Source: CAJBIL01 sp044359525
Lineage (GTDB): Bacteria; Pseudomonadota; Gammaproteobacteria; Burkholderiales; Rhodocyclaceae
Reading direction: 5' to 3'
NCBI GenBank assembly: GCA_044359525.1
Contig: JBIKLY010000030.1
Span: 1-33,025 of the forward strand
DNA length: 33,025 bases
Positions 1-9,061 of this stretch are shown one piece after another. Position 1 is the stretch's first letter; every line of letters begins with the position of its first letter. The position numbers and the translations under genes are program-made. The notes under the pieces were generated by a model. The model saw nothing but the letters and a program-made list of their open reading frames with translations. It was not told the origin of the DNA and searched no databases.

Positions 1-2
1 AC

Positions 3-1133
3 CTGGCGACCACGCCGGGTGCGGTGGTCTTCGAAAATGATGTGATGCAGCTGATTCAATACACGCCATCGACGCCAAAAGTGGCTGTGCGTCCCTTGCT
101 GATTGTTCCGCCTTGTATCAACAAATTTTACATTCTTGATTTGCAGCCGGAGAACTCCTTTGTCCGTTATGCGGTGGAGCAGGGCAATACCGTATTTCTG
201 GTTTCCTGGCGCAATCCGAAGAGCGAGCAGGGGCAGCTGACCTGGGACGACTATCTCGAATACGGGCCAATTACCGCGATCGCCAAAGTGCGCGAAATCT
301 GCCGGGTTGATAAGGTCAATACGGTGGGCTGGTGCGTTGGCGGCACCATTCTCTCCAGCGCGTTGGCGGTGCTTGCGGCGCGTGGTGAAGACGTGGTGGC
401 GAGCATGACCTTGCTGACCACACTGCTTGATTTTGCAGATACGGGCGAGATTGGCCTGTTCATTGATGAACGATCGCTTGACGCTCGCGACAAGGCGATC
501 GGCAAGGGTGGCATCATGAAAGGCAGCGAGCTATCCGGCATGTTCTCGTCGCTGCGCGCCAATGACCTGATCTGGAATTACGTATCAAACAATTATCTCA
601 AAGGCCAAAAGCCGGCCGCCTTTGATTTGCTCTACTGGAACGGTGACAGCACCAACCTGCCGGGCCCCTTTGTCTGCTGGTACATGCGCAATCTTTACCT
701 CAACAATAGTTTGCGTGATCCGGGCAAACTGGAGATGTGCGGTGTGCGGGTCAATCTCGGTCAGGTCAATATTCCCAACTATATTCTGGCCACGCGTGAA
801 GACCACATTGTGCCGTGGCAGACTTCGTATGCCGGGACGCGTTTGCTTGGCGGCGAGTCGAAATACGTTCTGGGTGCCAGCGGTCATATTGCCGGGGTGA
901 TCAATCCGGCGAGCAAGAACAAGCGCAGTTACTGGACCAACGATGATTTGCAGGCAGATGCCGAGGCCTGGCTGAGCGGCGCGCAGGAGCAGAAGGGAAG
1001 CTGGTGGTCGGACTGGAGTGTCTGGCTAAAACAGCATGCAAACGGGGAGCGTGCGGCGCGTAAAAAACTCGGCAATGCCAAGCACCCGGAAATCGAGCCG
1101 GCGCCAGGGCGTTATGTGAAAGAAAAGGCCTGA
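3..1133 (+). CDS. phaC: Class I poly(3-hydroxyalkanoate) synthase, 5'-truncated by the window edge
   Basis: PhaC polymerises (R)-3-hydroxyacyl-CoA into PHA at the granule surface, releasing CoA. The frame is open from base 3 and reads LATTPGAVVFEN before the first GTG at 24, a stretch typical of the interior of PhaC, so the gene begins upstream. Numbering from that GTG, the lipase-like box GWCVG places the nucleophile Cys at about residue 104. The other triad members are Asp260 (in REDH) and His288 (in GASGHIAG). Cupriavidus PhaC has its nucleophile at Cys319, so roughly 215 N-terminal residues lie outside the window. The segment VRPLLIVPPCINKFYILDLQ is characteristic of class I enzymes. The stop is 25 bases before the likely phaB start, so phaC and phaB probably share one transcript. 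Confidence 0.97.
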   Translation: MATTPGAVVFENDVMQLIQYTPSTPKVAVRPLLIVPPCINKFYILDLQPENSFVRYAVEQGNTVFLVSWRNPKSEQGQLTWDDYLEYGPITAIAKVREICRVDKVNTVGWCVGGTILSSALAVLAARGEDVVASMTLLTTLLDFADTGEIGLFIDERSLDARDKAIGKGGIMKGSELSGMFSSLRANDLIWNYVSNNYLKGQKPAAFDLLYWNGDSTNLPGPFVCWYMRNLYLNNSLRDPGKLEMCGVRVNLGQVNIPNYILATREDHIVPWQTSYAGTRLLGGESKYVLGASGHIAGVINPASKNKRSYWTNDDLQADAEAWLSGAQEQKGSWWSDWSVWLKQHANGERAARKKLGNAKHPEIEPAPGRYVKEKA

Positions 1134-1158
1134 ATCTTGCAGAATGAAGGACGCAATC

Positions 1159-1899
1159 GTGCCTAGAGTTGCGCTGGTAACCGGTGGTGTGGGCGGCCTG
1201 GGCGAGGCAATTTGCATCAAGCTTGCCGCACTCGGCTACAAAATCGTGACCACCCATTCGGCTGGCAATACACGCGTCAGCGAATGGCTGAAATCGATGA
1301 ACAGCATGGGCTACGGGTTCAAGACCTACACCTGCGATGTCGATGATTTTGACTCATGCAAAGCCTGTGTCGGGCTGGTTACGCGTGAGGTCGGTCCGAT
1401 CGATGTGCTGGTCAATAACGCCGGGATTACCCGCGACATGACCTTCAAGCGGATGACCAAGGCCGACTGGGATGCGGTAATTCACACCAATCTCGACAGC
1501 GTCTTCAATATGACCAAGCAGGTCATGGATGGCATGACCGACCGGAAGTGGGGGCGTGTCATTAATGTTTCATCGGTCAATGGCCAGAAGGGCGCTTTCG
1601 GCCAGACCAACTACGCCGCCGCCAAAGCCGGGATGCATGGTTTTACCAAGGCCTTGGCGCTGGAAGTGGCGAAATCCGGGGTGACTGTGAATACCATCTC
1701 CCCGGGCTATATCGGTACCCGGATGGTGACGGCCATCCCGCAGGAGATTCTTGATTCCAAAATCCTGCCACTGATTCCGGTTGGCCGGTTGGGCAAACCT
1801 GAGGAAATCGCTGGTCTTGTGGCCTATCTTGCATCTGATGAGGCCGCGTTCGTGACGGGCGCCAATATTTCTATCAATGGCGGTCAGCACATGTTTTAA
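1159..1899 (+). CDS. phaB: Acetoacetyl-CoA reductase (first copy)
   Basis: NADPH-dependent reduction of acetoacetyl-CoA to (R)-3-hydroxybutyryl-CoA, the monomer for PhaC. This is a classical short-chain dehydrogenase: the TGGVGGLG cofactor loop is near residues 8-15, NNAGITRD near 87-94, and the catalytic Ser139, Tyr152 and Lys156 are in place (YAAAK). I chose GTG at 1159 because AAGGA at 1147-1151 lies 7 bases upstream and the resulting 246 residues equal the usual PhaB length. An in-frame ATG at 1144 would add five residues but has no ribosome-binding site. It lies between phaC and a second phaB, from which it differs at many positions, so the pair is an older duplication or two acquisitions rather than a recent copy. 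Confidence 0.93.
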   Translation: MPRVALVTGGVGGLGEAICIKLAALGYKIVTTHSAGNTRVSEWLKSMNSMGYGFKTYTCDVDDFDSCKACVGLVTREVGPIDVLVNNAGITRDMTFKRMTKADWDAVIHTNLDSVFNMTKQVMDGMTDRKWGRVINVSSVNGQKGAFGQTNYAAAKAGMHGFTKALALEVAKSGVTVNTISPGYIGTRMVTAIPQEILDSKILPLIPVGRLGKPEEIAGLVAYLASDEAAFVTGANISINGGQHMF

Positions 1900-1956
1900 T
1901 CACTGGTGGTGTTTCGCCGCCTGCAGTTTCTACCTCAACAACGAAAGGAAATAATA

Positions 1957-2700
1957 ATGACGCAACGTGTCGCTTTAGTTACTGGTGCTATGGGTGGTCT
2001 TGGGACCGCAATCTGTCAGGAACTGGCCAAGGCTGGTCATAAGGTAGTTGCCGCGTATCATCCTGAATTTGACAAGCCGGATGACTGGAAAAAAGAAATG
2101 GCTGCCGCTGGTTTCAACGACTTCATTTGCGTTGCTGGCGATGTGTCCAATTTCGACTCCTGCGCCGCCATGGTCGCCGAAGCGGAAGCCAAAGCCGGCC
2201 AGGTTGATATCCTGGTGAACAATGCCGGTATCACCCGCGACAAGATGTTTGGCCGGATGGAACTGGGTCAATGGGATGCGGTGATCGCCACTAACCTGAC
2301 CAGCCTGTTCAACATGACCAAGCAGGTTTCAGCCAAAATGGCCGAGCGTGGCTGGGGTCGCATCATCAACATCTCCTCCGTCAATGGTCTCAAGGGGCAG
2401 GCAGGACAGACCAACTACTCGGCGGCCAAGGCCGGCGTGATTGGTTTTACCAAGGCACTGGCAGCCGAACTCGCTGCCAAGAACGTGACCGTCAATGCGA
2501 TTACGCCGGGCTATGTGGCAACGGCGATGGTTATGGCGATCAAGCCGGAAGTGCTGCAGAGCATCATCGATACCGTGCCGATGAAGCGTCTGGCCAAGCC
2601 GGAAGAAATCGGTGGCGCTTGCGCTTACCTCTCTTCCGAACTGGCGGGCTTCATGACCGGTGCGACCATGAACATCAACGGCGGTTTGTACTACCAGTAA
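1957..2700 (+). CDS. phaB: Acetoacetyl-CoA reductase (second copy)
   Basis: A second SDR-family reductase of 247 residues, with the same role as its upstream neighbour. The cofactor loop TGAMGGLG is at residues 9-16, NNAGITRD follows, and the catalytic Ser141, Tyr154 and Lys158 are present (YSAAK). The ATG at 1957 follows AAAGGAA at 1944-1950 with good spacing and gives MTQRVALVTG, the classical PhaB N-terminus. Upstream in-frame extension to 1906 is unlikely to be used. The gap after the first phaB is 57 bases, compatible with co-transcription. A strong hairpin terminator at 2721-2747 closes the phaC-phaB-phaB unit. The paralogues could differ in chain length or cofactor preference, which the sequence alone does not show. 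Confidence 0.95.
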   Translation: MTQRVALVTGAMGGLGTAICQELAKAGHKVVAAYHPEFDKPDDWKKEMAAAGFNDFICVAGDVSNFDSCAAMVAEAEAKAGQVDILVNNAGITRDKMFGRMELGQWDAVIATNLTSLFNMTKQVSAKMAERGWGRIINISSVNGLKGQAGQTNYSAAKAGVIGFTKALAAELAAKNVTVNAITPGYVATAMVMAIKPEVLQSIIDTVPMKRLAKPEEIGGACAYLSSELAGFMTGATMNINGGLYYQ

Positions 2701-2720
2701 GCCGTTGTTGCCACGCAATG

Positions 2721-2747
2721 AAAACAGGCTCCGGTGGAGCCTGTTTT
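2721..2747. terminator. Rho-independent terminator after phaB2
   Basis: A perfect 12-bp inverted repeat, AAAACAGGCTCC / GGAGCCTGTTTT, encloses a 3-base loop. It ends in a T-run on the plus strand and, because of the matching A-run, on the minus strand too. It separates the PHA biosynthesis genes from phaR. Confidence 0.9.
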
Positions 2748-2754
2748 GCTGATG

Positions 2755-2760
2755 TATAAT
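2755..2760 (+). promoter_or_regulatory. Possible -10 box of the phaR promoter
   Basis: A perfect TATAAT lies just downstream of the terminator and 71 bases before the phaR start. No convincing -35 hexamer is seen at 16-18 bases upstream, because that position falls inside the terminator stem. The call therefore rests on the -10 match and on the need for a new promoter after the terminator. Confidence 0.35.
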
Positions 2761-2830
2761 GGTGCTGTGCAGCATCAATAAAGCGTCAGAGAGCGCTCAT
2801 GGTTTTTCAATGAATGGAGGGAAGGTTTTC

Positions 2831-3406
2831 ATGTCGGAGTCGTCGCGACTGATCAAGAAATATCCGAATCGCCGTCTTTACGATACGAAGACGAGTGCCT
2901 ACATCACGCTGAGTGATGTCAAGGATCTTGTGCTTACGACTGAACCATTCAAGGTGCTGGACGCCAAGAACGGTGAAGACCTGACCCGCAGCATTCTCCT
3001 GCAGATCATCCTTGAGGAAGAGACCGCCGGTGTGCCCCTATTCACCACGGATCTGCTCTCCCAGATGATTCGTTTTTACGGCCATGCGATGCAGGGCATG
3101 CTTGGAAAATACCTGGAAACCAACATCAAGTCGTTTACCGATTTTCAGAAGAAGCTGCAGGAGCAATCGCATTCGCTGTACGGAGATAACAGCAATCAGA
3201 TGCAGAGCGACATGTGGTCCCAGTTCATGAATTTCCAGGGACCGGCAATGCAGACGATGATGAGCACCTACATGGACCAGAGCAAGAAAATGGTGCATCA
3301 GATGCAGGATCAGTTACAGAACCAGACACGCACCATGTTCACCGGTATCCAGATCCCCGGCTTTCCGCCCGATGCTGTGGCAAAGCCAAAGAACACCGAA
3401 AAATAA
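2831..3406 (+). CDS. phaR: PHA synthesis repressor PhaR
   Basis: PhaR binds DNA near phasin and pha genes and also binds PHA granules, releasing repression when polymer appears. The N-terminus has the family signature RLIKKYPNRRLYDTKTSAYI (PHB/PHA accumulation regulator DNA-binding domain), followed by an alpha-helical region rich in Gln and Met (about residues 90-175), typical of the granule-binding part. The ATG at 2831 is chosen because GGAGG (2816-2820) and GAAGG (2821-2825) precede it and the product (191 residues) has family length. An in-frame ATG at 2810 would sit before these sites. The gene is separated from the phaB genes by a terminator, so it probably has its own promoter. Confidence 0.95.
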   Translation: MSESSRLIKKYPNRRLYDTKTSAYITLSDVKDLVLTTEPFKVLDAKNGEDLTRSILLQIILEEETAGVPLFTTDLLSQMIRFYGHAMQGMLGKYLETNIKSFTDFQKKLQEQSHSLYGDNSNQMQSDMWSQFMNFQGPAMQTMMSTYMDQSKKMVHQMQDQLQNQTRTMFTGIQIPGFPPDAVAKPKNTEK

Positions 3407-3421
3407 ACTGCCCAGGCAGTT
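3406..3421 (+). other. Short hairpin between phaR and rimO
   Basis: The arms AACTGCC and GGCAGTT pair perfectly around a CA centre directly at the phaR stop. No T-run follows, so it is at best an attenuator or weak terminator. rimO starts 20 bases later and may be read through from phaR. Confidence 0.35.
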
Positions 3422-3440
3422 CGATTAAAAGAATTCCTCC

Positions 3441-4778
3441 GTGACCGTTGCTATCACCAAGCCGCCGAAAGTCGGCTTTGTCTCCCTCGGGTGCCCGAAG
3501 GCGCTTGTTGATTCCGAACAGATTCTCACCAAGCTGCGTGCTGAAGGCTACCTGATTTCGCCATCGTACGAAGGCGCCGATCTGGTGGTCGTCAATACCT
3601 GCGGCTTCATTGACGCAGCCGTTGAAGAATCACTCGATGCGATTGGCGAAGCCCTCAGTGAAAATGGCAAGGTGATTGTTACTGGCTGCCTTGGTGCCAA
3701 AGAGGACGTGGTACGCAACGCGCATCCGCAGGTGCTGGCGGTCACTGGTCCGCATGCGGCCGATGAAGTCCTGCTGCACGTGCATCGTCACCTGCCGCAA
3801 CCGCACGACCCCTACACCAGCCTGGTGCCGCCGCAGGGCATCAAACTGACTCCGCAACATTTCGCCTATCTGAAAATTTCGGAAGGTTGCAATCACAGCT
3901 GCACCTTCTGCATCATCCCGTCGCTGCGCGGTCCGCTGGTTAGCCGGCCGATTGGCGATGTCTTGCAGGAAGCGAAAAACCTCGCTGATGCCGGCGTAAG
4001 GGAGTTGCTCGTTATTTCACAGGACACCAGTGCCTACGGCGTCGATGTGAAATACAAGATGGGCTTTTTTGGTGGCCGCCCGGTCAAGACGCGCTTGCGC
4101 GAACTCTGCGAGGCGCTGGCCGAGTTCGGCATCTGGGTACGCATGCATTACGTCTATCCCTATCCGAGCGTCGACGACCTGATCCCGCTGATGGCCGAAG
4201 GCAAGATTCTGCCTTACCTCGATGTGCCATTCCAGCACGCCAATCCCCGCATTCTCAAAGCCATGAAGCGTCCGGCCAGTGCCGAGAACAATCTTGAGCG
4301 AATCAAGGCCTGGCGCGCGGTCTGCCCGGATATAACGATTCGCAGCACTTTCATTGCCGGATTCCCCGGCGAGACCGACGCCGAGTTTGAAGAATTGCTC
4401 GATTTTCTCAAGGAAGCCCGCCTTGACCGGGTGGGCTGTTTTGCCTACTCGCCGGTTGAAGGCGCCGCTGCCAACGCATTGCCGGGTGCTGTGCCGCAGG
4501 AAGTGCGTGAAGAGCGGCAGCGCCGTTTGATGGAGTTGCAGGAGGATATTTCAGCCGAATTGCTGGCCGCGAAAATCGGGCGCGAGATTGAGGTGCTGGT
4601 TGACGCGGTTGACGATGAAGGAACGATTGCCCGTTCGGCGGCGGATGCGCCGGAGATTGATGGGCTGGTTTTCATCAATGATTATTTTGACGCTGAACCC
4701 GGTGACTTTATTCGCGTGCGGGTGGTCGATGCCGACGAGCATGATCTCTATGCGGAATTCTGTGAGCTTGATGCTTAG
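3441..4778 (+). CDS. rimO: Ribosomal protein S12 methylthiotransferase RimO
   Basis: A radical-SAM enzyme that adds a methylthio group to the conserved Asp of ribosomal protein S12. Its domains are an N-terminal methylthiotransferase domain with three cluster cysteines (Cys18, Cys54, Cys83), a radical-SAM core with CxxxCxxC at Cys150, Cys154 and Cys157, and a C-terminal TRAM domain (about 375-445) that contacts the substrate. The 445-residue length fits RimO rather than MiaB, and the opening KVGFVSLGCPKALVDSE is RimO-like. The start is GTG at 3441. No strong ribosome-binding site precedes it, so weak initiation or coupling to phaR is possible. It is followed by a strong bidirectional terminator. 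Confidence 0.96.
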   Translation: MTVAITKPPKVGFVSLGCPKALVDSEQILTKLRAEGYLISPSYEGADLVVVNTCGFIDAAVEESLDAIGEALSENGKVIVTGCLGAKEDVVRNAHPQVLAVTGPHAADEVLLHVHRHLPQPHDPYTSLVPPQGIKLTPQHFAYLKISEGCNHSCTFCIIPSLRGPLVSRPIGDVLQEAKNLADAGVRELLVISQDTSAYGVDVKYKMGFFGGRPVKTRLRELCEALAEFGIWVRMHYVYPYPSVDDLIPLMAEGKILPYLDVPFQHANPRILKAMKRPASAENNLERIKAWRAVCPDITIRSTFIAGFPGETDAEFEELLDFLKEARLDRVGCFAYSPVEGAAANALPGAVPQEVREERQRRLMELQEDISAELLAAKIGREIEVLVDAVDDEGTIARSAADAPEIDGLVFINDYFDAEPGDFIRVRVVDADEHDLYAEFCELDA

Positions 4779-4799
4779 TTCTTGAACTGGATTGCTGTT

Positions 4800-4831
4800 A
4801 AAAAAAGACACGGCATGCCGTGTCTTTTTTT
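4800..4831. terminator. Bidirectional rho-independent terminator
   Basis: A perfect 32-base palindrome with half-arm AAAAAAGACACGGCA, T-rich on both strands. It serves rimO from the left and the convergent CBS-domain gene from the right, whose stop is only 9 bases away. Confidence 0.92.
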
Positions 4832-4840
4832 GTGCGCTAT

Positions 4841-5275
4841 TTACATCATGATTTCGGTAAGTTTATCGCGTCGTTCGAGCTCGGATTCAAATTCGGTCAA
4901 TTCCGGGCCGATTGCATCGCGAATCGAGATCATGCCAAGTGGCTTGCCGTCTTCGACCACCGGCATGTGACGGAAGCAACCTTCGTACATCATGTGCATG
5001 GCGTGGCTGAACGGGCGGTCCGGCTTCACTGATTGCGGGTTTTTGGTCATCACCGCAGCCAGTTTTGTTGTGTCCGGATCAAGCCGGGCAGCAACGACAC
5101 GGTTGAGCACATCACGCTCGGTGAAAATGCCGATCAACAGGCCGTTTTCGACGACCAGCATGGCGCCGATTTTTTCCTGGGCCATACGGCAGGCTGCGTC
5201 ACGCACGGTCATTGTGGCTTCGGCGCAGTGGATTTTCTGGTGACGGATTACATCGCTGATTTTTCGACTAGGCAT
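4841..5275 (-). CDS. CBS-domain pair protein
   Basis: A 144-residue stand-alone protein built of two CBS motifs (about residues 8-62 and 72-130), the Bateman module that usually binds adenine nucleotides such as AMP, ATP or NAD. The characteristic ends of each repeat are visible: GIFTERDVLNR in the first and GMISIRDA in the second. No catalytic domain is attached, so it is probably a small energy-sensing regulator of an unknown partner. GAGGAG lies 8 bases upstream of the ATG, supporting the start. It converges on rimO and is divergent from the flavoprotein gene, with a 184-base intergenic region in which I see no confident promoter. Confidence 0.88.
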   Translation of the reverse strand: MPSRKISDVIRHQKIHCAEATMTVRDAACRMAQEKIGAMLVVENGLLIGIFTERDVLNRVVAARLDPDTTKLAAVMTKNPQSVKPDRPFSHAMHMMYEGCFRHMPVVEDGKPLGMISIRDAIGPELTEFESELERRDKLTEIMM

Positions 5276-5459
5276 TTTTCTGTCTCCTCAATGAATTTCT
5301 GATTCAAGTCGCAAGCGTTTGGCCGGTCTTGTTGCCTGCTACCGCCCGGTGACCTCATTGTTACCAATATCGGAAAAATTTGCTACCTTCGTCCCTGCGT
5401 TTTTTTGGACACTGGTAATCTTCGCTTTGGCCAAAATATTTCCTGATTGATGAGGCGCT

Positions 5460-6881
5460 GTGAAATCTGAACACATCATTGAGCAATTGCGGGCCATTGT
5501 TGGTGCCGATAACCTCCTGGTTTCCGTTGCCGATATGGCGCCTTACCTTGAAGACTGGCGCGGGCGCTATCGTGGCGCCGCGCTCTGCGTCGTCCGGCCG
5601 GCGGCTGCGCTCGAAGTATCCGCCCTTGTACGCACCTGTGCGCAAGCCGCTGTGCCTGTCGTTCCGCAGGGTGGTAACACCGGTCTGTGCGGTGCGGCGA
5701 CGCCGGATTCCAGTGGTCTGGCGGTTGTGGTCAATCTGTCGCGCATGAACCGTATTCGCGACCTTGATCCGGCCAACAACACCGTGACCGTCGAAGCCGG
5801 CTGCGTTCTTGCCTCGCTGCAGGAAGCTGCGGCTGCCGCAGGGCGACTCTTTCCGCTCTCGCTTGCCGCGGAAGGGAGCTGCCAGATCGGCGGCAATCTG
5901 TCGACCAATGCGGGTGGCGTCCAGGTACTGCGCTACGGCAATACGCGGGAGCTGACCCTGGGGCTGGAAGTCGTTCTGCCGAACGGCGATCTGTGGAACG
6001 GCTTGCGCGGGCTGCGCAAGGACAATACTGGCTACGATCTGAAGCATCTCTTTATCGGCGCGGAAGGCACGCTGGGGATCATTACCGCTGCGGTAATGAA
6101 GCTATTTCCGCTGCCGCAGGCCAGTGCCACGGCCTGGCTGGCAATCGATTCACCGACGGCGGCCGTGCGCCTGCTCGGTGAATTGCAGGCAGCTTTTGGC
6201 GCCACACTAACGGCCTGTGAGCTGGTTTCCGATATTTCACTGGCGCTTGTCCTCAAGCACATTCCGGGATCTTTGCCGCCCTTATCGCCGAACGACTGGT
6301 ATCTGCTGATCGAATTGTCCGGGGGCGGTGAGGCGAGCATTCTGCATGATGCGCTGGAAAATTTTCTCGGCAAGGCGCTTGAAAACGAGTCAATTCTTGA
6401 TGCGGCACTGGCGCAGAGTGGTGAGCAGGCGAAGCGTCTGTGGGCCTTGCGCGAGAATATCGGCGAAGCACAGAAACTCGAGGGGCTGAGTATCAAGCAC
6501 GACGTTTCGGTGCCGATCTCACGAATTCCCGAATTCATCGAGCGCGCTGATCAGGCGCTGGCACGAGCTTTCCCGGAAATTCGCATTGTCACCTTCGGGC
6601 ATATTGGCGACGGCAACCTGCATTACAACCAGTCAAAATCCGGGGCGGGAGAAAATTCGATATTCCTTGCGGCACAAGTTGAGGTGAATCGCATCGTCTA
6701 TCAACTGGTGCATGAACTGGGCGGCAGCATCAGCGCCGAGCATGGCATCGGACAGCTCAAGCGCGACGAGTTGTTGCATTACAAGAGCCCGGTTGAAATG
6801 GCGATGATGCGTGCGGTCAAGCAGGCCCTTGATCCACAGGGCCTGATGAATCCGGGGAAGGTTCTTGATGCTGCGGTCTAA
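5460..6881 (+). CDS. FAD-linked oxidoreductase, D-2-hydroxyglutarate/D-lactate dehydrogenase family
   Basis: Probably oxidises a D-2-hydroxyacid to the 2-oxoacid and passes electrons to a carrier. The N-terminal PCMH-type FAD domain carries QGGNTGLCG (70-78), GGNLSTNAGG (144-153) and GAEGTLGIITA (200-210). The C-terminal FAD-oxidase domain carries HIGDGNLHYN (381-390) and SAEHGIGQLKR (425-435), whose histidines bind metal and substrate in the family. The 473-residue length matches D2HGDH/GlcD-type enzymes. The full conservation suggests an active enzyme, but the exact substrate cannot be told. The start is a GTG at 5460 preceded by GATGAGG. Its stop overlaps the stop of the convergent GGDEF-EAL gene by 3 bases, with no terminator between. 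Confidence 0.88.
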   Translation: MKSEHIIEQLRAIVGADNLLVSVADMAPYLEDWRGRYRGAALCVVRPAAALEVSALVRTCAQAAVPVVPQGGNTGLCGAATPDSSGLAVVVNLSRMNRIRDLDPANNTVTVEAGCVLASLQEAAAAAGRLFPLSLAAEGSCQIGGNLSTNAGGVQVLRYGNTRELTLGLEVVLPNGDLWNGLRGLRKDNTGYDLKHLFIGAEGTLGIITAAVMKLFPLPQASATAWLAIDSPTAAVRLLGELQAAFGATLTACELVSDISLALVLKHIPGSLPPLSPNDWYLLIELSGGGEASILHDALENFLGKALENESILDAALAQSGEQAKRLWALRENIGEAQKLEGLSIKHDVSVPISRIPEFIERADQALARAFPEIRIVTFGHIGDGNLHYNQSKSGAGENSIFLAAQVEVNRIVYQLVHELGGSISAEHGIGQLKRDELLHYKSPVEMAMMRAVKQALDPQGLMNPGKVLDAAV

Positions 6882-9061
6882 GCCGGATCGAGGCGTTTTT
6901 TCTCGCGGATCATGCGCTCGAACGCCTCGGCTGTGACTGGCGGGCTGAACAGATAGCCCTGTAGCTGATCGCAGCCAAGATCGCGCAGGAAGCTCATCTG
7001 CTCTCTTGTCTCAACACCTTCGGCGACAATTTCCTGGCGCAGCTGTTTGCCCATGGTGACGATGGCTTGCGCGATTGCGCAATCATTTTCGTCGCTTGGG
7101 ATGCCAATGACGAACGAGCGATCGATCTTCAGTGTGCTGATCGGAAATTTTTTCAGATAGGCAAGGCTGGAATAGCCGGTGCCGAAGTCATCGAGGGCCA
7201 GGGAAAACCCCATTGCCGCCAGCGCGTTCATGATCGGAATGACATTTTCCTGGCCACGTACGAGGAGACTTTCAGTGATTTCCAGTTTGAGCAGTTCGTG
7301 CGGAATGCCATGACGTTCAACTACGGCCTGTAGTCGTGCCGGCAGCTGGCTGTCAAACTGGCGGGCGGAGAGGTTGACCGCAACCGGCGCCGCGTCCAAG
7401 CCGCAGTCCAGCCATGCCCGGAGCTGTCGACAGGCTTCTTCCAGTACCCAGCTACCAATCTCAAGAATCAGACTGGTTTCTTCGGCCACGGGGACGAAGC
7501 GGCCTGGTGGAATCATTCCGTGTTCGGGATGCGGCCAGCGGAGCAGTGCCTCGGCACCGACGATGCGCCCGCTGCGCAGGCTCACCTTGGGCTGGTAGTG
7601 GAGGCGGAGCTCCCCGGCGCTCAGCGCATGGCGCAATTCGTTTTCCAGTTGCCAGTGTTCCTTGGCACGCTGGTTCATTTCCGGGCCGTAGAACAAATAC
7701 CCTGCTTCTCCATTCTGTTGCAAGCGCTTCATCGCAACATCGGCAAAGCGCAACAATGCAGCGCTGTCGAGGCTGTCTTCCGGGTAAACCGCGATACCGA
7801 TGCTGGCACTGATATGCAGCGCCTGGGAATCAATGACAAATGGCAGGTCGAGTGCGGCCAGCAGTTTCTGCGCCACAATCGCGCTGTGTTCGCGTTTCTC
7901 GATACTGATCAGGGCGGCGACAAACTCATCGCCGCCGACTCGTGCCAGCACGTCTTCGTCGCGTAATACCTGCCGGAAGCGCTGGCCAACCTGGCGCAAG
8001 AGTTCGTCGCCGATTTCGTGGCCGAGCGTATCGTTGACCGTGGTGAAGCGATTCAGATCAATCACCAGCAAGGCACCATGATCATTGCTGCGACGCGCAG
8101 ATGTCAGCGCCTGTCCGACCAGCTGACAGAGCAGAGTACGGTTTGGCAGCCCGGTCAGGCTGTCGTAGTTGACCAGACGCTGCATCCGCTCTTCGGCCGC
8201 CCGTAACACGCTGATGTCCGAAAAGATCGAAAAGGCATGGGTGATCTCACCATCGTTTTGCCGCACGACACTGATCGTCACCGATTGCGGAAACAGCTCG
8301 CCGTTTTTGCGCTTGCCGATGATTTCACCTTGCCAGGCGCCGGCGCCGTGCATCGCGGCTCGTACCTCGGTGCGAAAATCGGCGCTGTGCACGCCGGAGC
8401 GCAGCAGGTCGGGCGTCTGGCCGATAGCTTCGCTGGCCGAGAACCCCGTGATTCGTGAGAATGCCGAGTTCACTGAAACAATACGTTCGTCCGTATCGAC
8501 GATCAGGATGCCTTGGTCGCTGTCTTCAATGATACGTGCATGCAGCCGCAGCTTTTCTTCGGGCGACAGGCGATCGGCGATTTCTGAAAGGTGCGCGACC
8601 AGGCCGAGCGGCTCACCGTCGTCGTCAAGAACCTGAGTCAGCGACAGATCAGCACGGAAAATCTCGCCGGATTTTTTGCGCCGCCGAACTTCCATGAATG
8701 AACTGCCTTCTTCAAGGAACAATTCGGGAAGTTTTGCATTCAGGTCGTCCGGTGTGTCCGCGTAAAGGAAGAGAACATGGCGACCGATTGCTTCTTCTTG
8801 CGTATAGCCGAACAGGATTTGCGCACCGGCGTTCCAGCCCGTCAGATAGCCAGCAAGATCCATTGAAATGATTGGCTCATCATGCGGCAAATCGTTCGTA
8901 ATTTCCGGAAAGTCCGCCTGTTTTATGGCTTCCGGGGCGTCTTTTTGAAGCGACTGTAGCGTCCGTTGCAGATCATTCAAGGTTTGCGCAAGCGCGTCAC
9001 CGTGCAGTTCCTGCGCTTGCCCGCAGAGCACAAGACATTGAGCGAGGCGCTGATCAGTCAT
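6878..9061 (-). CDS. PAS-PAS-GGDEF-EAL cyclic-di-GMP enzyme
   Basis: A 727-residue cytosolic sensor with both c-di-GMP synthase and phosphodiesterase modules. PAS1 spans about 58-165 and PAS2 about 175-290. The GGDEF motif is intact at 376-380, with an inhibitory RxxD site (RDED, 367-370) five residues before it. The EAL domain has E504-A505-L506, LEITES (592-597), DDFGTGYSSL (624-633), KIDRSF (645-650) and EGVET (681-685). Both halves look catalytically complete. I chose ATG at 9061, because it overlaps the HDOD stop in ATGACTGA (8 bases) and has AGGA upstream. A start at 9091 would extend far into the neighbour. It is the last gene of a three-gene c-di-GMP operon. No transmembrane segment is seen. 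Confidence 0.93.
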   Translation of the reverse strand: MTDQRLAQCLVLCGQAQELHGDALAQTLNDLQRTLQSLQKDAPEAIKQADFPEITNDLPHDEPIISMDLAGYLTGWNAGAQILFGYTQEEAIGRHVLFLYADTPDDLNAKLPELFLEEGSSFMEVRRRKKSGEIFRADLSLTQVLDDDGEPLGLVAHLSEIADRLSPEEKLRLHARIIEDSDQGILIVDTDERIVSVNSAFSRITGFSASEAIGQTPDLLRSGVHSADFRTEVRAAMHGAGAWQGEIIGKRKNGELFPQSVTISVVRQNDGEITHAFSIFSDISVLRAAEERMQRLVNYDSLTGLPNRTLLCQLVGQALTSARRSNDHGALLVIDLNRFTTVNDTLGHEIGDELLRQVGQRFRQVLRDEDVLARVGGDEFVAALISIEKREHSAIVAQKLLAALDLPFVIDSQALHISASIGIAVYPEDSLDSAALLRFADVAMKRLQQNGEAGYLFYGPEMNQRAKEHWQLENELRHALSAGELRLHYQPKVSLRSGRIVGAEALLRWPHPEHGMIPPGRFVPVAEETSLILEIGSWVLEEACRQLRAWLDCGLDAAPVAVNLSARQFDSQLPARLQAVVERHGIPHELLKLEITESLLVRGQENVIPIMNALAAMGFSLALDDFGTGYSSLAYLKKFPISTLKIDRSFVIGIPSDENDCAIAQAIVTMGKQLRQEIVAEGVETREQMSFLRDLGCDQLQGYLFSPPVTAEAFERMIREKKRLDPA

